A DNA stretch of 64,000 bases, taken from contig NZ_JAABNP010000001.1 of NCBI RefSeq assembly GCF_009928485.1, forward strand, positions 288,210-352,209, written 5' to 3'. Source of the DNA: Clostridium sp. C2-6-12. GTDB taxonomy: Bacteria; Bacillota; Clostridia; Clostridiales; Clostridiaceae. Of this stretch, positions 9,932-19,087 are shown piece after piece (the first letter of the stretch is position 1; every line of letters begins with the position of its first letter). The notes under the pieces are model-generated. The model saw only the letters and a list, made by a program, of their open reading frames with translations. It had not been told where the DNA came from and made no database searches. The position numbers and the translations under genes are program-made.

Positions 9932-10270
9932 ATGTTAGAGTCATTGAGCAAAAATAAGGTTGGAATTATGCTAATGTGCATATCGTCTATATGTGTGTGC
10001 ATTGGACAGTTACTGTGGAAGTTATCATCCAATAAAGGAATATTAATTCTGTTATTAGGATTTGTTTTTTATATTATAGGTGCAGGAGTTATGCTTATTG
10101 CATACAAATTCGGTAGTTTGTCTGTTTTACAACCAATGTTAAGTCTAAATTATGTGCTAAGCATGATATTAGCAGCAACAATTTTAAAAGAAGAAATAAC
10201 ATTAATAAAAATCATTGGTGTTTTAGTTATTATAATAGGTGTGGCTTTGATAGGAGGTGGTGACGATTAA
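9932..10270 (+). CDS. Small four-helix EamA/SMR-like membrane protein (flippase subunit, ArnE-like)
   Basis: 112 residues; ATG 9932 with AGGAG eight bases upstream. There are four hydrophobic helices with polar connections, and LSLNYVLSMILAATILKEEIT is cut by the family-typical conserved KEE after helix three. Length and layout match half-size drug/metabolite-transporter proteins such as ArnE/ArnF, which act as pairs to flip undecaprenyl-phosphate-linked sugars. It begins eight bases after a GtrB/ArnC-like gene and is followed by a second protein of the same type. An SMR-type efflux pair is the alternative, but the context argues for flipping. Confidence 0.8.
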   Translation: MLESLSKNKVGIMLMCISSICVCIGQLLWKLSSNKGILILLLGFVFYIIGAGVMLIAYKFGSLSVLQPMLSLNYVLSMILAATILKEEITLIKIIGVLVIIIGVALIGGGDD

Positions 10271-10271
10271 A

Positions 10272-10601
10272 ATGTTATTTTTTATTTTACTTATAATAAT
10301 GACTATGATGGGAGCTGTTGCTGCTTTATTTTTAAAAAAAGCTTCAGAATTTAAATCTCTAAAACATTTAGCTTTTAACAAGAATTTATATATTGGTGGA
10401 GGATTGTATTTTTTATCAGCCATATTAAATATATATATATTAAGATCTTTAGAGTATTCTATTGTGTTGCCATTAACTTCAATAACTTATATTTGGACTA
10501 TGATCATATCATATTTTATTTTAAAAGAAAAAGTAACTACCAAAAAGATTTTTGGAATTATTTTTATTTTTTTTGGTGCACTATTAATTACTATAAAGTG
10601 A
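10272..10601 (+). CDS. Second small EamA/SMR-like membrane protein (flippase subunit, ArnF-like)
   Basis: 109 residues. ATG 10272 follows the previous stop by one base; the AGGAGG at 10252-10257 lies inside the end of the upstream gene. Two GTG codons at 10257 and 10260 are too close to that site. Four hydrophobic helices are visible, with FILKEKVTTKK after the third, the same place as KEE in its partner. It is probably the other half of a heterodimeric lipid-sugar flippase. No gene follows for 364 bases. Confidence 0.8.
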   Translation: MLFFILLIIMTMMGAVAALFLKKASEFKSLKHLAFNKNLYIGGGLYFLSAILNIYILRSLEYSIVLPLTSITYIWTMIISYFILKEKVTTKKIFGIIFIFFGALLITIK

Positions 10602-10965
10602 TACACAATTTCGGTGTACAAACATATGAAAGTCTAATTACTGACTGAATATATATAGGCATTTAAAATATTATGATAAAAAACAGCAAAAATAAGCACA
10701 ATAATGTATTCCTATTTAGTAATAAAAATTTAAATTAATAATTGTATAGTTCAAAAAGCAATTCGATTATATTTATTCTATAACTAGATTTTGTAAAAAA
10801 AGTAAGAAGCCTACAGTGTTAAATAGGATAATTTCAGTAGATAGTTAGTATGTAAAGATTCTATGTTCAAAGTTATCTATAAGTGAAACTGTAGGAAGGT
10901 AGGTGACACAAATTCGAAAACTTAAATATGAAGGATATGGAAAAAAGTAAAGAAAGGGTGACAAT
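10602..10965. other. 364-base gene-free stretch
   Basis: AT-rich, with no open frame worth calling. It holds a separated inverted pair, CCTACAGT at 10810-10817 and ACTGTAGG at 10888-10895, that could fold in the leader RNA of the downstream membrane-protein gene. No clear promoter or terminator is seen. Confidence 0.4.
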
Positions 10966-12417
10966 ATGAGATGTTTTGATTTAGATTGGATTAAGATAGA
11001 AACCAAACAGCAAAAAAAGTATTTATTATTAATAATAATCTCTGTTTTTTTATCTGTAATTCTTACACTAATAACGTATCCAGGTATACTATATTCGGAT
11101 TCTTGCGTTCGATGGGATTCAGTGTTTAAAATATTATCATCAAGTTCAAAGTTTAATTTTAAAGAAATTGATAGCTGGATTAGTATTACTCCACAGTTTT
11201 TTATGGCTATATTGTATATGATTACTTATAATATATCATCATTTACAATAATTCAAAGTTTTTTATTTTTTTTAACTACGTTTATTCTAATTGATAAGTG
11301 TGTGTTTGGAACCTATAAATTATTTGCAATAATTATATTTATTATAACACCAATTTTTTATACCTTTAGCGTATATCATTCTACAGAAGTGGGATTCATA
11401 ATTGGAAGTAATTTGTACATATTGCTTGTCGTAAATTTTAATGAAGATAATCCAAAAATAAAAAAAGTTATACATTTTTTATTTTTGGTACTATCATCTT
11501 ATTGCATGTTCGGATTTAGACAAAATGCATTTACTGTATTACCAATATTTTTTTTGATTTGTGTATATTTTTATAGAAAGAAAAAAAATATTCATTTGCT
11601 TTTATTAAGAGTCAGCGCATTGCTTATGGGATTAAGTTTGGTTTTTATGGTTCCTAGTATATTAAATATAAAAGTTTATGATAGTTCTACAGCAGGATTT
11701 TCTTGGGAGATTCTTTCTACCATTAATCAATTGGGACAAGAATCTAAAATAGAATATATTAATTATTTAGATGAAATTGGAGGTCAAGGAAGTACAAATG
11801 CTGCATTGCAAAAGAACGCTGAGAATAATGAAAGTGTTAATCCTTGGCTTTGGAGTATTCTTAAACCTGATATTATTGGTGAATCTAATAACGCCCAAAA
11901 GGTAAAAGAAAAATATTTTGAGTTAATGAAAAATGAACCAAAGGCTTTTTTAAAAAATAAATTTAAATTCATTTTAAGCAATTTAGGTATTACACATGAA
12001 TTGGCTGACTTATTGGAGTACAATGTACCTGACAGTAATTATATTAAAATAAATAATACTAGTCTAAGAACAAATTTTATCAAAAGTTATCATCTTTTTC
12101 ATAGTGCGTTCTCAGTAATTCGCCAGCCGTATATATGGTTTGTTTTGGGCATACTGGCAGTGTGTTATGCAAAAATAATTAAACATGAATCTTTTATTAT
12201 GCTAGCATTTCTCTTACTAATTTCAGTTTTTTATTATGGAGGTTTTATAATTAATACACAAAGTTTTGAATTCAGATATTTTTTCCCATCTTTTTACTAT
12301 TTATTTTTAGTATTTATTTTAGGACTAATGATATTGTTTAGTAAGATTAGTTCCTATATATATCGATATTATGCTAATGGTAATAGTTTAAAGCGTGTAT
12401 TTTATAGAATTGATTAA
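10966..12417 (+). CDS. Large polytopic membrane protein, GT-C glycosyltransferase-like
   Basis: 483 residues; ATG 10966 with AAAGGG upstream. Helix one (residues 20-40) is followed by [16 protein letters not shown], an acidic outer loop in the position where GT-C enzymes carry their catalytic Asp. About ten further hydrophobic segments follow, with one large loop at about residues 235-350. The end [18 protein letters not shown] resembles PMT/DUF6020-like membrane proteins. It probably takes the lipid-linked sugar made by the GtrB-like enzyme and transfers it outside, as GtrC-type proteins do. Assignment rests on topology and neighbours. Confidence 0.7.
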   Translation: MRCFDLDWIKIETKQQKKYLLLIIISVFLSVILTLITYPGILYSDSCVRWDSVFKILSSSSKFNFKEIDSWISITPQFFMAILYMITYNISSFTIIQSFLFFLTTFILIDKCVFGTYKLFAIIIFIITPIFYTFSVYHSTEVGFIIGSNLYILLVVNFNEDNPKIKKVIHFLFLVLSSYCMFGFRQNAFTVLPIFFLICVYFYRKKKNIHLLLLRVSALLMGLSLVFMVPSILNIKVYDSSTAGFSWEILSTINQLGQESKIEYINYLDEIGGQGSTNAALQKNAENNESVNPWLWSILKPDIIGESNNAQKVKEKYFELMKNEPKAFLKNKFKFILSNLGITHELADLLEYNVPDSNYIKINNTSLRTNFIKSYHLFHSAFSVIRQPYIWFVLGILAVCYAKIIKHESFIMLAFLLLISVFYYGGFIINTQSFEFRYFFPSFYYLFLVFILGLMILFSKISSYIYRYYANGNSLKRVFYRID

Positions 12418-12439
12418 TAAATACGTAGGAGATGTAAAA

Positions 12440-13221
12440 GTGAACAGGAAAATAAGAAAGGCAGTAATACCTGTTGCAGGTCTAGGTACGAGATTTTTAT
12501 CTGTAACAAAAGTTCAACCAAAAGAAATGCTTCTTATAGTTGACAAGCCAACAATTCAATATATTATTGAAGAGGCATTGCTTTTGGAATAGAAGAAATT
12601 CTTATTATTACAGGTAGAAACAAGAAGTGTATTGAAGATTACTTTGATAAGTCTGTAGACCTTCAAAAGGAGCCTAAAGGATTAGGACATGCTATACGTT
12701 GTGCTAAGACATTTGTTGGAGACGTACATTTTGCAATTCTTCTTGGAGATGATATTGTTTATAATACTGAAACACCATGTTTGAAGCAGCTCATTGATTG
12801 TTATAATGAATATAAAACAAGTATATTAGGTGTGCAGACTGTAGCAGAGGAACATGTATCCAAGTATGGTATAGTTGATGGAATACCTGTAGAAAACGAA
12901 GTGTCTAAAGTAAAAGGACTAGTAGAAAAACCAGAAGTTGATGAAGCGCCTTCAAATATTGCAATATTAGGGAGATACATAGTTACTCCAAGAATATTTG
13001 ATATTTTAGACAATACTAGACCTGGTAAAGGTTATGAAATTTAATTAACAGATGCTTTACTAGAACTTATTAAAGAAGAAGCAATGTATGCATATAACTT
13101 TGAAGGCAGAAGATATGATGTGGGGGATAAACTCTGATATTTACAAGCTACTGTGGAATATGCACTTAGAAAGCCAGAACTTAAAGATGAATTTGTAAAG
13201 TATTTAGAAACAGTAATTTAA
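12440..13221 (+). pseudogene. galU: galU, UTP-glucose-1-phosphate uridylyltransferase, disrupted
   Basis: A GTG at 12440 behind AGGAG opens a clear GalU N-terminus ([12 protein letters not shown], then [11 protein letters not shown]). One missing base near 12580 shifts the frame and gives a stop at 12590-12592; the frame then resumes as EEILIITGRNKK. About 30 codons are missing between DKSVDL and KEPKGLGHA. A C-to-T change creates TAA at 13042-13044 (expected Gln before LTDALLELI), and a TGA occurs near 13136 inside VGDKLGFLQA. The family C-terminus (VEYALRKPEL, then EFVKYLE) runs to TAA 13219-13221. Active-site LGTRFL reads [10 protein letters not shown] instead of the usual PATK. With three independent lesions and a deletion this is a decayed gene; a working copy is presumably elsewhere. 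Confidence 0.93.
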
Positions 13222-13250
13222 GAAGTGGTAGTCCGTTGTATAATAATGGT

Positions 13251-13293
13251 AAAAGAGGTTATGGGATTAAATAAAAAGCATGACCTCTTTTTT
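13251..13293 (+). terminator. Rho-independent terminator after galU remnant
   Basis: AAAAGAGGTTATG pairs with CATGACCTCTTTT (one G-U pair) and is followed by a T run. A near copy of this hairpin lies at 20181-20216. Confidence 0.85.
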
Positions 13294-13584
13294 GTAAAGA
13301 TATTGATGGTTGTAAGTGTTGATTTGCAATTAAAAGTACTGTACAATCCACAATTTACTTATAGATTATAATATTTCTTGTCAGCGGAATAATTGGTACT
13401 GAGCCTATTATAGAGATCGGTTATTGATGAATAAAACTACAATATATAATATAAATAGTTGATTTTAAATTGATTTACTTTAGACCAACATTTTTTGCTA
13501 ATTAATAAAAAAGGCGAAAGCGAAAGCTTTTAAACTACTGAATCTGTTATGGCATGCAACATTATAATTTGCAGAAAAACAAAT
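13294..13584. other. Gene-free stretch before the first lipoprotein cassette
   Basis: No coding frame. The last 70 bases are similar to the stretch before the second cassette at about 30.6 kb (AACATTATAATTTGCA against AAGATTATAATTTGCA), so they belong to the duplicated unit. Confidence 0.5.
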
Positions 13585-13613
13585 TTGGTCATTGAACCAA
13601 TTTGTATTATAAT
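13585..13613 (+). promoter_or_regulatory. Vegetative promoter of lipoprotein cassette 1
   Basis: TTGGTC (13585-13590), 17-base spacer, TATAAT (13608-13613). The -35 lies in an inverted repeat (TTGGT-CATTGA-ACCAA), a possible operator; the second cassette copy at 30669 has lost the right half of that repeat. Confidence 0.75.
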
Positions 13614-13634
13614 GGTTCACGAGGTGATTGAACA

Positions 13635-14090
13635 ATGAAAAAAATACTTATAACAATTTTTGTGGTAATAATGATGTTTTCCATGATAGGCTGCGAAAAG
13701 AAGGTTGAAACAGTTAAAACAACGGATGAAAAATATGCAAATGCAGAGGGGATAGTAGAGGAACCACCAATCCATGTTGAAGAGGTTCCTGTAACATTTA
13801 TAGATGAAAATAATACTGTAAAGGCTACCTTTGTTAATAATACAGATAAGGATATAACATCATATAAAGTAACTGGAACAGTAAAAAGCACTGGCAAGAA
13901 AATATATTTTGATTCTGATAACAAGGTTAATTCTAAAAAAACATCAGATAAAATAGAGCCTAGAGACTCAATAGAAACAAATAAAGATGATATTGAAATT
14001 ATTAGATATGAATTTGGCTTTACTGATGAAAAAGGATTAGATAGGATTGTACAATATAGCTGTTCAACAAAAAAATATATTTTAATATAA
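13635..14090 (+). CDS. Small lipoprotein, cassette copy 1
   Basis: 151 residues; ATG 13635 with GAGGTG upstream. A lipoprotein signal peptide ends in the lipobox MIGC with the lipidated Cys at residue 20. After an acidic spacer, residues 50-130 look like an immunoglobulin-type beta domain (VPVTFIDENNTVKATFVNNT, DITSYKVTGTVKSTGKK), similar to FxLYD/DUF-type exported domains. It should be anchored on the outer face of the membrane. The copy at 30720 is nearly identical. It is followed by a VanZ-like gene in both places. Function unknown. Confidence 0.85.
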   Translation: MKKILITIFVVIMMFSMIGCEKKVETVKTTDEKYANAEGIVEEPPIHVEEVPVTFIDENNTVKATFVNNTDKDITSYKVTGTVKSTGKKIYFDSDNKVNSKKTSDKIEPRDSIETNKDDIEIIRYEFGFTDEKGLDRIVQYSCSTKKYILI

Positions 14091-14126
14091 AAGGAATTAT
14101 ATTTGATTATAGAATATTTTTATTTA

Positions 14127-14169
14127 AGAAAGTGACTTGGTCTGTTATGGAAGACTAGTTGCTTTCTTT
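14127..14169 (+). terminator. Conserved hairpin between lipoprotein and VanZ-like gene, copy 1
   Basis: Imperfect hairpin with outer arms AGAAAG and CTTTCT and partly paired inner arms. It recurs at 31204-31247. The T run is interrupted, so it may be a weak terminator or an RNA-processing site. Confidence 0.5.
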
Positions 14170-14326
14170 CAGCATAATTTGGGTAAAATACTAGTATAGA
14201 TACTTTTATTTTTTATTCAAGTTGCATTGAGGATAGTGAATCTAATTAAAGTAGGGATAAAATAGTGATTAAATTAAATTAAATTAAGGATAAAATTAGT
14301 AATATAGAAGGAGATGCGTAAGTTAA

Positions 14327-14848
14327 GTGAAAAAAATAGTATTAGTATTAATATGTTGTTTATGTATAGCATTTATATTTTTCAATTCAAGCAAAACAGG
14401 AACTGCATCAAATAATATAAGTGAAAATATAGTAAATCGTGTTGTAACTATGCTTAAAGAAAGCGATTATTTAGATTCTGATATTATAGATAAAGTAAAG
14501 GAAAGAGGAATAGACAAATCTGACTTAAATGTATTAGTCAGAAAAAGTGCTCATGCTTTTGAATTCTTTCTTTTAGCTGTAGTTGTTTTTATAACCATTA
14601 GTTTTGCAAAAGTTAATAAAGTAGAGGCTTTTATTTATCCATTATTTGTGGTTCTGTTGTTTGCAGTATTTGATGAACTTTTTCAAAAATATGTTCAAGG
14701 TAGAACCTCAAGCTTAATTGATGTGTTAATAGATTTTAGTGGAGGAATAATTGGAACTACATTAAGTAATATGGTCTTTGCATTGGGAAGTAAAATTAAA
14801 AATAAAGATAGAAAAGGCAGAAGAAGCAATAAAGCAGACAGAAACTAA
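14327..14848 (+). CDS. VanZ-like membrane protein, copy 1
   Basis: 173 residues. GTG start at 14327; the AAGGAG site is about 13 bases upstream, rather far, but the same start is kept in the copy at 31454. It has an N-terminal helix, then FFNSSKTGTASNNIS and VRKSAHAFEFFLLAVVVF, the VanZ-family signature (K-S-x-H-x-x-E), and DELFQKYVQGRTSSLIDVLIDFSGGIIG, with the family's D-E-x-x-Q and R-x-x-x-x-x-D residues, split over four membrane helices. VanZ of enterococci gives low teicoplanin resistance, but most family members have no known role. Confidence 0.85.
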   Translation: MKKIVLVLICCLCIAFIFFNSSKTGTASNNISENIVNRVVTMLKESDYLDSDIIDKVKERGIDKSDLNVLVRKSAHAFEFFLLAVVVFITISFAKVNKVEAFIYPLFVVLLFAVFDELFQKYVQGRTSSLIDVLIDFSGGIIGTTLSNMVFALGSKIKNKDRKGRRSNKADRN

Positions 14849-14940
14849 AGACTATGATTTAGAACTTAGAAGTGAAGAGCATAAAAACATTATAAAGTAC
14901 CGCATTAGCTTTTATAAAAAAGATTGCATTATTATAAAAA

Positions 14941-14978
14941 ATAGATAAAAAATTGCTGGAAACTTTCGTTCCCAGCAA
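14941..14978 (-). terminator. Rho-independent terminator of the minus-strand cell-wall-binding gene
   Basis: On the minus strand TTGCTGGGAAC, a GAAA tetraloop, then GTTTCCAGCAA and a run of T. It lies about 90 bases after the stop of the 15071-17797 gene. Confidence 0.9.
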
Positions 14979-15070
14979 CATATCTGAATTTTTAAATTTA
15001 GGAAAGTATCTTATATGCAATTTTGCTAAGAGCACGCAGAATTGCATATTAATAGTATTAACTGTTTATA

Positions 15071-17797
15071 TTATCCAATCCAAGCTCCGCTAGCACCTAA
15101 TCTATAACCATTAACAGTTGTATTAGCTAACATAGCTCCTGAGCCATTTAAGTAGTACCAAGTACCATTATCATTTATCCAACCAGTCTTCATAGAACCT
15201 TTTGGTCCGCCTGTATATGGAGATAAGTAATACCAATTACCGTTGTCATTTATCCAGCCAGTAACCATAGCTCCAGAGCCAGCTGAGTAGTACCAAGTAC
15301 CATTGTCATTTATCCAACCAGTTTGCATAGCTCCTGATGATGGATTGAAGTAGTACCAAGCATCTCCGTCTTGATACCAGCCTGTAGCCATGATTCCATC
15401 AGCTTTCATGTAGTACCAAGCTCCACCAAGGTTAATCCATTTAGAAACAATTTTATTTCCTGCTGCATCATTGTAAGTCCAAGTTCCATCAGTTCCTTTA
15501 ACCCATCCAGTTACAACTGCTGGAGTAACTGCTGTAGATTCATCTTGAGTTTTCTTAGTTCCTTCTTGAACTGTTGTGTAAACTTCATTATCTTCATCCC
15601 AAGCAATTAAGTTGTTGTCGTCATATACATCTATATGATCAAATGATCTATCTGTAGTGTACATTTCTTTCTTTTCAGTTCCATTGAACTTAGTGATAGT
15701 ACCTTTACTTATTACCCAAGTGTTTCCATTAACGTCATATGCGATTGCTGTGTGTCTTGTACCATCTTTAATATCTATATCGCTATCCCCATCTTTCTTA
15801 GCTATATAAACATCAACATTTTTCTTACTACTATCTTTAGTATCAATTTTGTCTTTTCTTAAAACAATCTTGAATACTTTAACTTTATCTTTATCTCCAT
15901 TGTCATCTTTAGATCCAATTATATATAAATTGCCATCTTTAACTGTGATATTTTCTAAATCAAATCCATCTTCGTTACCATTTACTAAGAAGTTGTATGC
16001 AACTTTAGAATCATCACAATCGTATATAGTATTGTTATCTAATTGATATGAATCAACGCTCTTTGGAAGGTAAGCACCGTCTTTAGTGTCTCCTTGAGCT
16101 TTTGATATCTTTTGGATGAAGTATTGTTCATTTACTGCATATCCTGTTTCTGATACTGCAACTTTAGCTAAAGCATAGATATAATCTTTATCTTGATTTA
16201 ATGCATAAAGATTTTCTAAGTTAACAGTGATATTATAATCTTGATTTGCTTTATCGTATTCTTTAACTCTTACTGTTTTCTTTGCAGCTTGGCTATAGAT
16301 ATACATGTTAGCTGTAGCTGAAGCATCGATATACTTACCTGATCCGTTAACGAATCCAGTGTAATTTCCTCTTACTCCGATTAAACCGTTGCTTTGAACT
16401 TTACCGTCTACTAGGTATAATACAGCTTTTGTGCTTGATTGAGTTTTACTTATTTCATTAGTGATTATAGCTTGAATTGCTTTTTGTCTTGCGAAAGCAT
16501 CTGATACTGAATCACCTAATTTTCCATTAGCAATTGCTGTTTTTAATGCTGCATTTGCTACTGCTACACTTATAGTTCCTGATACTGATCCATCAGCAGA
16601 AACACCTGTTATTCCTGCATCTGTATAAGTAGAAAGAGTTGCTACAGCTGGGTTAGCTACTAATGTATTTACTGCTTGTACAGTTGTTGCTCCAAGTGGT
16701 GCTTCATCTCCAATTACTGCTATTGCATTTAATCTTGCTGTATATGCAGCATATGTTGCTGGATCTGAATCCTTTATAACAGCTACTGCATCTCTAGCAG
16801 CTTTAACATCTACTTGTAATCTTGTACCTTCTGCTTTAATAACTTTATCTAAAGCTAAACCAGCGGCAGCTCCTGTAGTTTGTTCTCCAGCTCCAAGACC
16901 GTCTACAACTGTGTAATGGCTTAAAGCAACAGTTGCATCAACATGTCCAGTTTTCTTAGCAGTTCCTGTGATTTGGTTTAAAGTTGCATCATATTTGATA
17001 GTAGTAACATCAAATACACCTGTATCTGTAGTAACATTGTAAGCAAAATCTGGATCTCCAACTAATGCTGCAACAACTTTTTGTGCAAATTCAGCTTTAG
17101 TAGTTGTAGCAGGATAAGTTAAGAATGCTCCATTACCAACTTTATATGTTCCTGTTGTTGGAACTGTTGATGGTAATTGTATAGTGAATTTAGCAGCAGT
17201 ATCAACGTTTCCTACTATAGAACCTGTATTTGTTCCGTTGTTTTTGTCACCTTTAGCTGTATATTGGTACCAAACTTCTCCGAATCTGTTTCCAAATACG
17301 TTTAAGTTGTAACCATCTCTGCTTTTGATAGTTCCAGAATATTGATCTCCTAGGTCAACTGTATCCCAGCTACTAGTTAATGAATATCTATCAGTTTTCT
17401 TTAAAGCTGATCTTAATTTACTTTTAACTTCATCTGCTTTATCTTCTGGAGTTTCATCATCAACGATTTTTCCTGTTGATAAATCAACTAAATATTGGTC
17501 ATTCCCATCTTGAGCATAAGCGTACTTTGTACCATATTTAGCTTTTAATTCATAATCTCTTAGATCATCATTGAATTTTTCTTTTTCTGCACTACCGTTG
17601 TTGTAGTAAATACCGTTGTCATCTTCATCTGTTCTGTATCCTTCATAGATGTATTTTCCGTTGTCGTAAGCGAAAGCTTGTCCTTTGATGTGACCATCTT
17701 TAACCCCTAATCTTGTAGAAGCCATTGCTGGTACAATTGACATAACTGAAGCAGCAGCCACTAATAATGCTGTAATTTTGTTAGCTCGTTTGAACAT
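15071..17797 (-). CDS. Secreted cell-wall-binding repeat protein with a large inserted domain
   Basis: 908 residues. ATG at 17797 (minus strand) follows AGGAGGAAA; upstream in-frame codons are not needed. A signal peptide (MFKRANKITALLVAAASVMS) likely ends at AMA-S near residue 26. Residues 27-180 and about 485-760 align with the two paralogues at 32060 and 34179 (DLSTGKIVDDE, DGAYLPKSVDSYQL, YDVNGNTWVISKGTITKF). Residues about 190-475 are absent from both and are rich in Ala, Thr and Val. The C-terminus (about 765-908) holds six choline-binding-type repeats such as GWINDNGTWYYLNGSGAM, which hold proteins to teichoic-acid choline or similar. It is the only member on the minus strand. Role probably surface/adhesin or wall scaffold. 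Confidence 0.9.
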   Translation of the reverse strand: MFKRANKITALLVAAASVMSIVPAMASTRLGVKDGHIKGQAFAYDNGKYIYEGYRTDEDDNGIYYNNGSAEKEKFNDDLRDYELKAKYGTKYAYAQDGNDQYLVDLSTGKIVDDETPEDKADEVKSKLRSALKKTDRYSLTSSWDTVDLGDQYSGTIKSRDGYNLNVFGNRFGEVWYQYTAKGDKNNGTNTGSIVGNVDTAAKFTIQLPSTVPTTGTYKVGNGAFLTYPATTTKAEFAQKVVAALVGDPDFAYNVTTDTGVFDVTTIKYDATLNQITGTAKKTGHVDATVALSHYTVVDGLGAGEQTTGAAAGLALDKVIKAEGTRLQVDVKAARDAVAVIKDSDPATYAAYTARLNAIAVIGDEAPLGATTVQAVNTLVANPAVATLSTYTDAGITGVSADGSVSGTISVAVANAALKTAIANGKLGDSVSDAFARQKAIQAIITNEISKTQSSTKAVLYLVDGKVQSNGLIGVRGNYTGFVNGSGKYIDASATANMYIYSQAAKKTVRVKEYDKANQDYNITVNLENLYALNQDKDYIYALAKVAVSETGYAVNEQYFIQKISKAQGDTKDGAYLPKSVDSYQLDNNTIYDCDDSKVAYNFLVNGNEDGFDLENITVKDGNLYIIGSKDDNGDKDKVKVFKIVLRKDKIDTKDSSKKNVDVYIAKKDGDSDIDIKDGTRHTAIAYDVNGNTWVISKGTITKFNGTEKKEMYTTDRSFDHIDVYDDNNLIAWDEDNEVYTTVQEGTKKTQDESTAVTPAVVTGWVKGTDGTWTYNDAAGNKIVSKWINLGGAWYYMKADGIMATGWYQDGDAWYYFNPSSGAMQTGWINDNGTWYYSAGSGAMVTGWINDNGNWYYLSPYTGGPKGSMKTGWINDNGTWYYLNGSGAMLANTTVNGYRLGASGAWIG

Positions 17798-18253
17798 AAA
17801 ATTTCCTCCTAATTTTTTGTAATCAATCGACATTATGAAGAAATATTATATCTATATTAAAGATAATATAAAAAATAAATAAATAACGACATAATGTCTC
17901 TTGAAAACCTATATTTTTCTCTCTCGGTATATAATACAATTAAAAAACATTATTTGGGTACCTTTTTGATATTATTCCACATTTTATATTTATTAACTAT
18001 AAATGAATTACTAAGTAATTTTTAATATAATAAGAAAAATAGATATTATTTTAAAACGTTGATAAGCAATCAAGAAAAATAATATAGCTTAAAGTATTTA
18101 TAGGTATTTATTAATATTTTTATTAGTGTACTAGATGATTCTAGTAATACCTTAAATGAGAATTGAAAAGTAATAGCCTAAATTAAATTAATTTAATATT
18201 ATAATATTTTATTATTATGCTAGACGTCTAAAGTTTATTTATGCTATATTCAC
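17798..18253. other. Long leader/divergent region, no gene
   Basis: About 450 very AT-rich bases between the cell-wall-binding gene (minus) and the MerR-type promoter. No coding frame on either strand. Two CGACAT-containing near-palindromes occur at about 17828 and 17887 (GACATAATGTC). Confidence 0.5.
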
Positions 18254-18284
18254 ATTATAAACTTTAAAGTAACTTTAAAGTCAA
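18254..18284 (-). promoter_or_regulatory. MerR-type promoter with 19-base spacer and palindromic operator
   Basis: Read on the minus strand: TTGACT (18284-18279), a 19-base spacer, TATAAT (18259-18254). The spacer and -35 hold two copies of the palindrome ACTTTAAAGT (18261-18270 and 18272-18281). An over-long 19-base spacer with an internal dyad is the hallmark of promoters that MerR-family proteins activate by DNA distortion. It points away from the merR-like gene, toward the cell-wall-binding gene about 450 bases further on. Confidence 0.85.
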
Positions 18285-18327
18285 GACGTATATATTTAAA
18301 ATATAACTTCATACAGGAGTGGTTTAT

Positions 18328-19083
18328 ATGAAAAAAAGAAATTATATAGGGAAAATTTCAGAAGTACTTAAAATTCCTTCTTCTACATTGCGATATTGGG
18401 AAGATCAATCACTTGTTGAATTTCCAAGAGATAAAGACAACAACTACCGATCCATTTCTTTAAAGACAATATTAAGAATTTGGGATATTATACTGTATCG
18501 AAACCTTAACATTCCATTGAAACAAATTAAGTTAATGCGACAGATGAATATTGATGAATTAGAATTTATTATAGGTCAAAATAGAAAAAAGCTTATTGAA
18601 GAATTAGCTAGCCTAGAAAAAGCCGTTAAAAAAATTGAAACAAAAGAAAAAAGTATTGAGAAAATCAAATATTATAAATCCAACCCTTGCTATATAGAAA
18701 AATATATTTTCCCTCCAATTAAATTATTCAATTATTCTAAAAATTACTTGAGTAAAGAAATGACACAATTCTACATTTCAGATGTTGATGATTTTGTAAT
18801 AGTTATTGATTCTGAAAAATCAATTGCAGATTATGGAATGTTTGTATCTGAAGAAGAGGAGAAGAATATTTTTAGAGATAAAGATAGCTGTGAAAAATTA
18901 TATTTAAAGGGCTTGTTAAAAGTTGATGGTGATGATATTAATAATAAGAACAATTGTAATGAATTAATACTTAATGCTGAAAAATTGGGATACAAAACAG
19001 GTACTATAATCGGAAAATACCTGATTTCTGCTTGTGAGGATAAAAGATATGATTATTATGAAGCATGGGTGGAATTACTTTAA
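18328..19083 (+). CDS. MerR-family transcriptional regulator with GyrI/BmrR-like effector domain
   Basis: 251 residues; ATG 18328 with CAGGAG upstream. Residues 3-40 are a MerR winged helix-turn-helix (IGKISEVLKIPSSTLRYWED, then the NYR wing). A coiled coil follows at about residues 75-115 (dimerisation). Residues 120-251 resemble GyrI-like ligand-binding domains and end with DYYEAWVELL, whose Glu is in the usual ligand-contact position. Proteins like BmrR and TipA activate efflux or stress genes on binding small lipophilic molecules. Its probable target promoter lies 45-75 bases upstream on the opposite strand. Confidence 0.9.
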   Translation: MKKRNYIGKISEVLKIPSSTLRYWEDQSLVEFPRDKDNNYRSISLKTILRIWDIILYRNLNIPLKQIKLMRQMNIDELEFIIGQNRKKLIEELASLEKAVKKIETKEKSIEKIKYYKSNPCYIEKYIFPPIKLFNYSKNYLSKEMTQFYISDVDDFVIVIDSEKSIADYGMFVSEEEEKNIFRDKDSCEKLYLKGLLKVDGDDINNKNNCNELILNAEKLGYKTGTIIGKYLISACEDKRYDYYEAWVELL

Positions 19084-19087
19084 GTAA

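Noticed and set aside
10810..10895. CCTACAGT/ACTGTAGG pair as a riboswitch
   Set aside because: Only eight pairs across a 70-base interval and no known aptamer sequence recognised.
12440..13221. Programmed frameshift in galU
   Set aside because: No slippery run or stimulatory structure at the shift, and two more stops and a 30-codon deletion follow.
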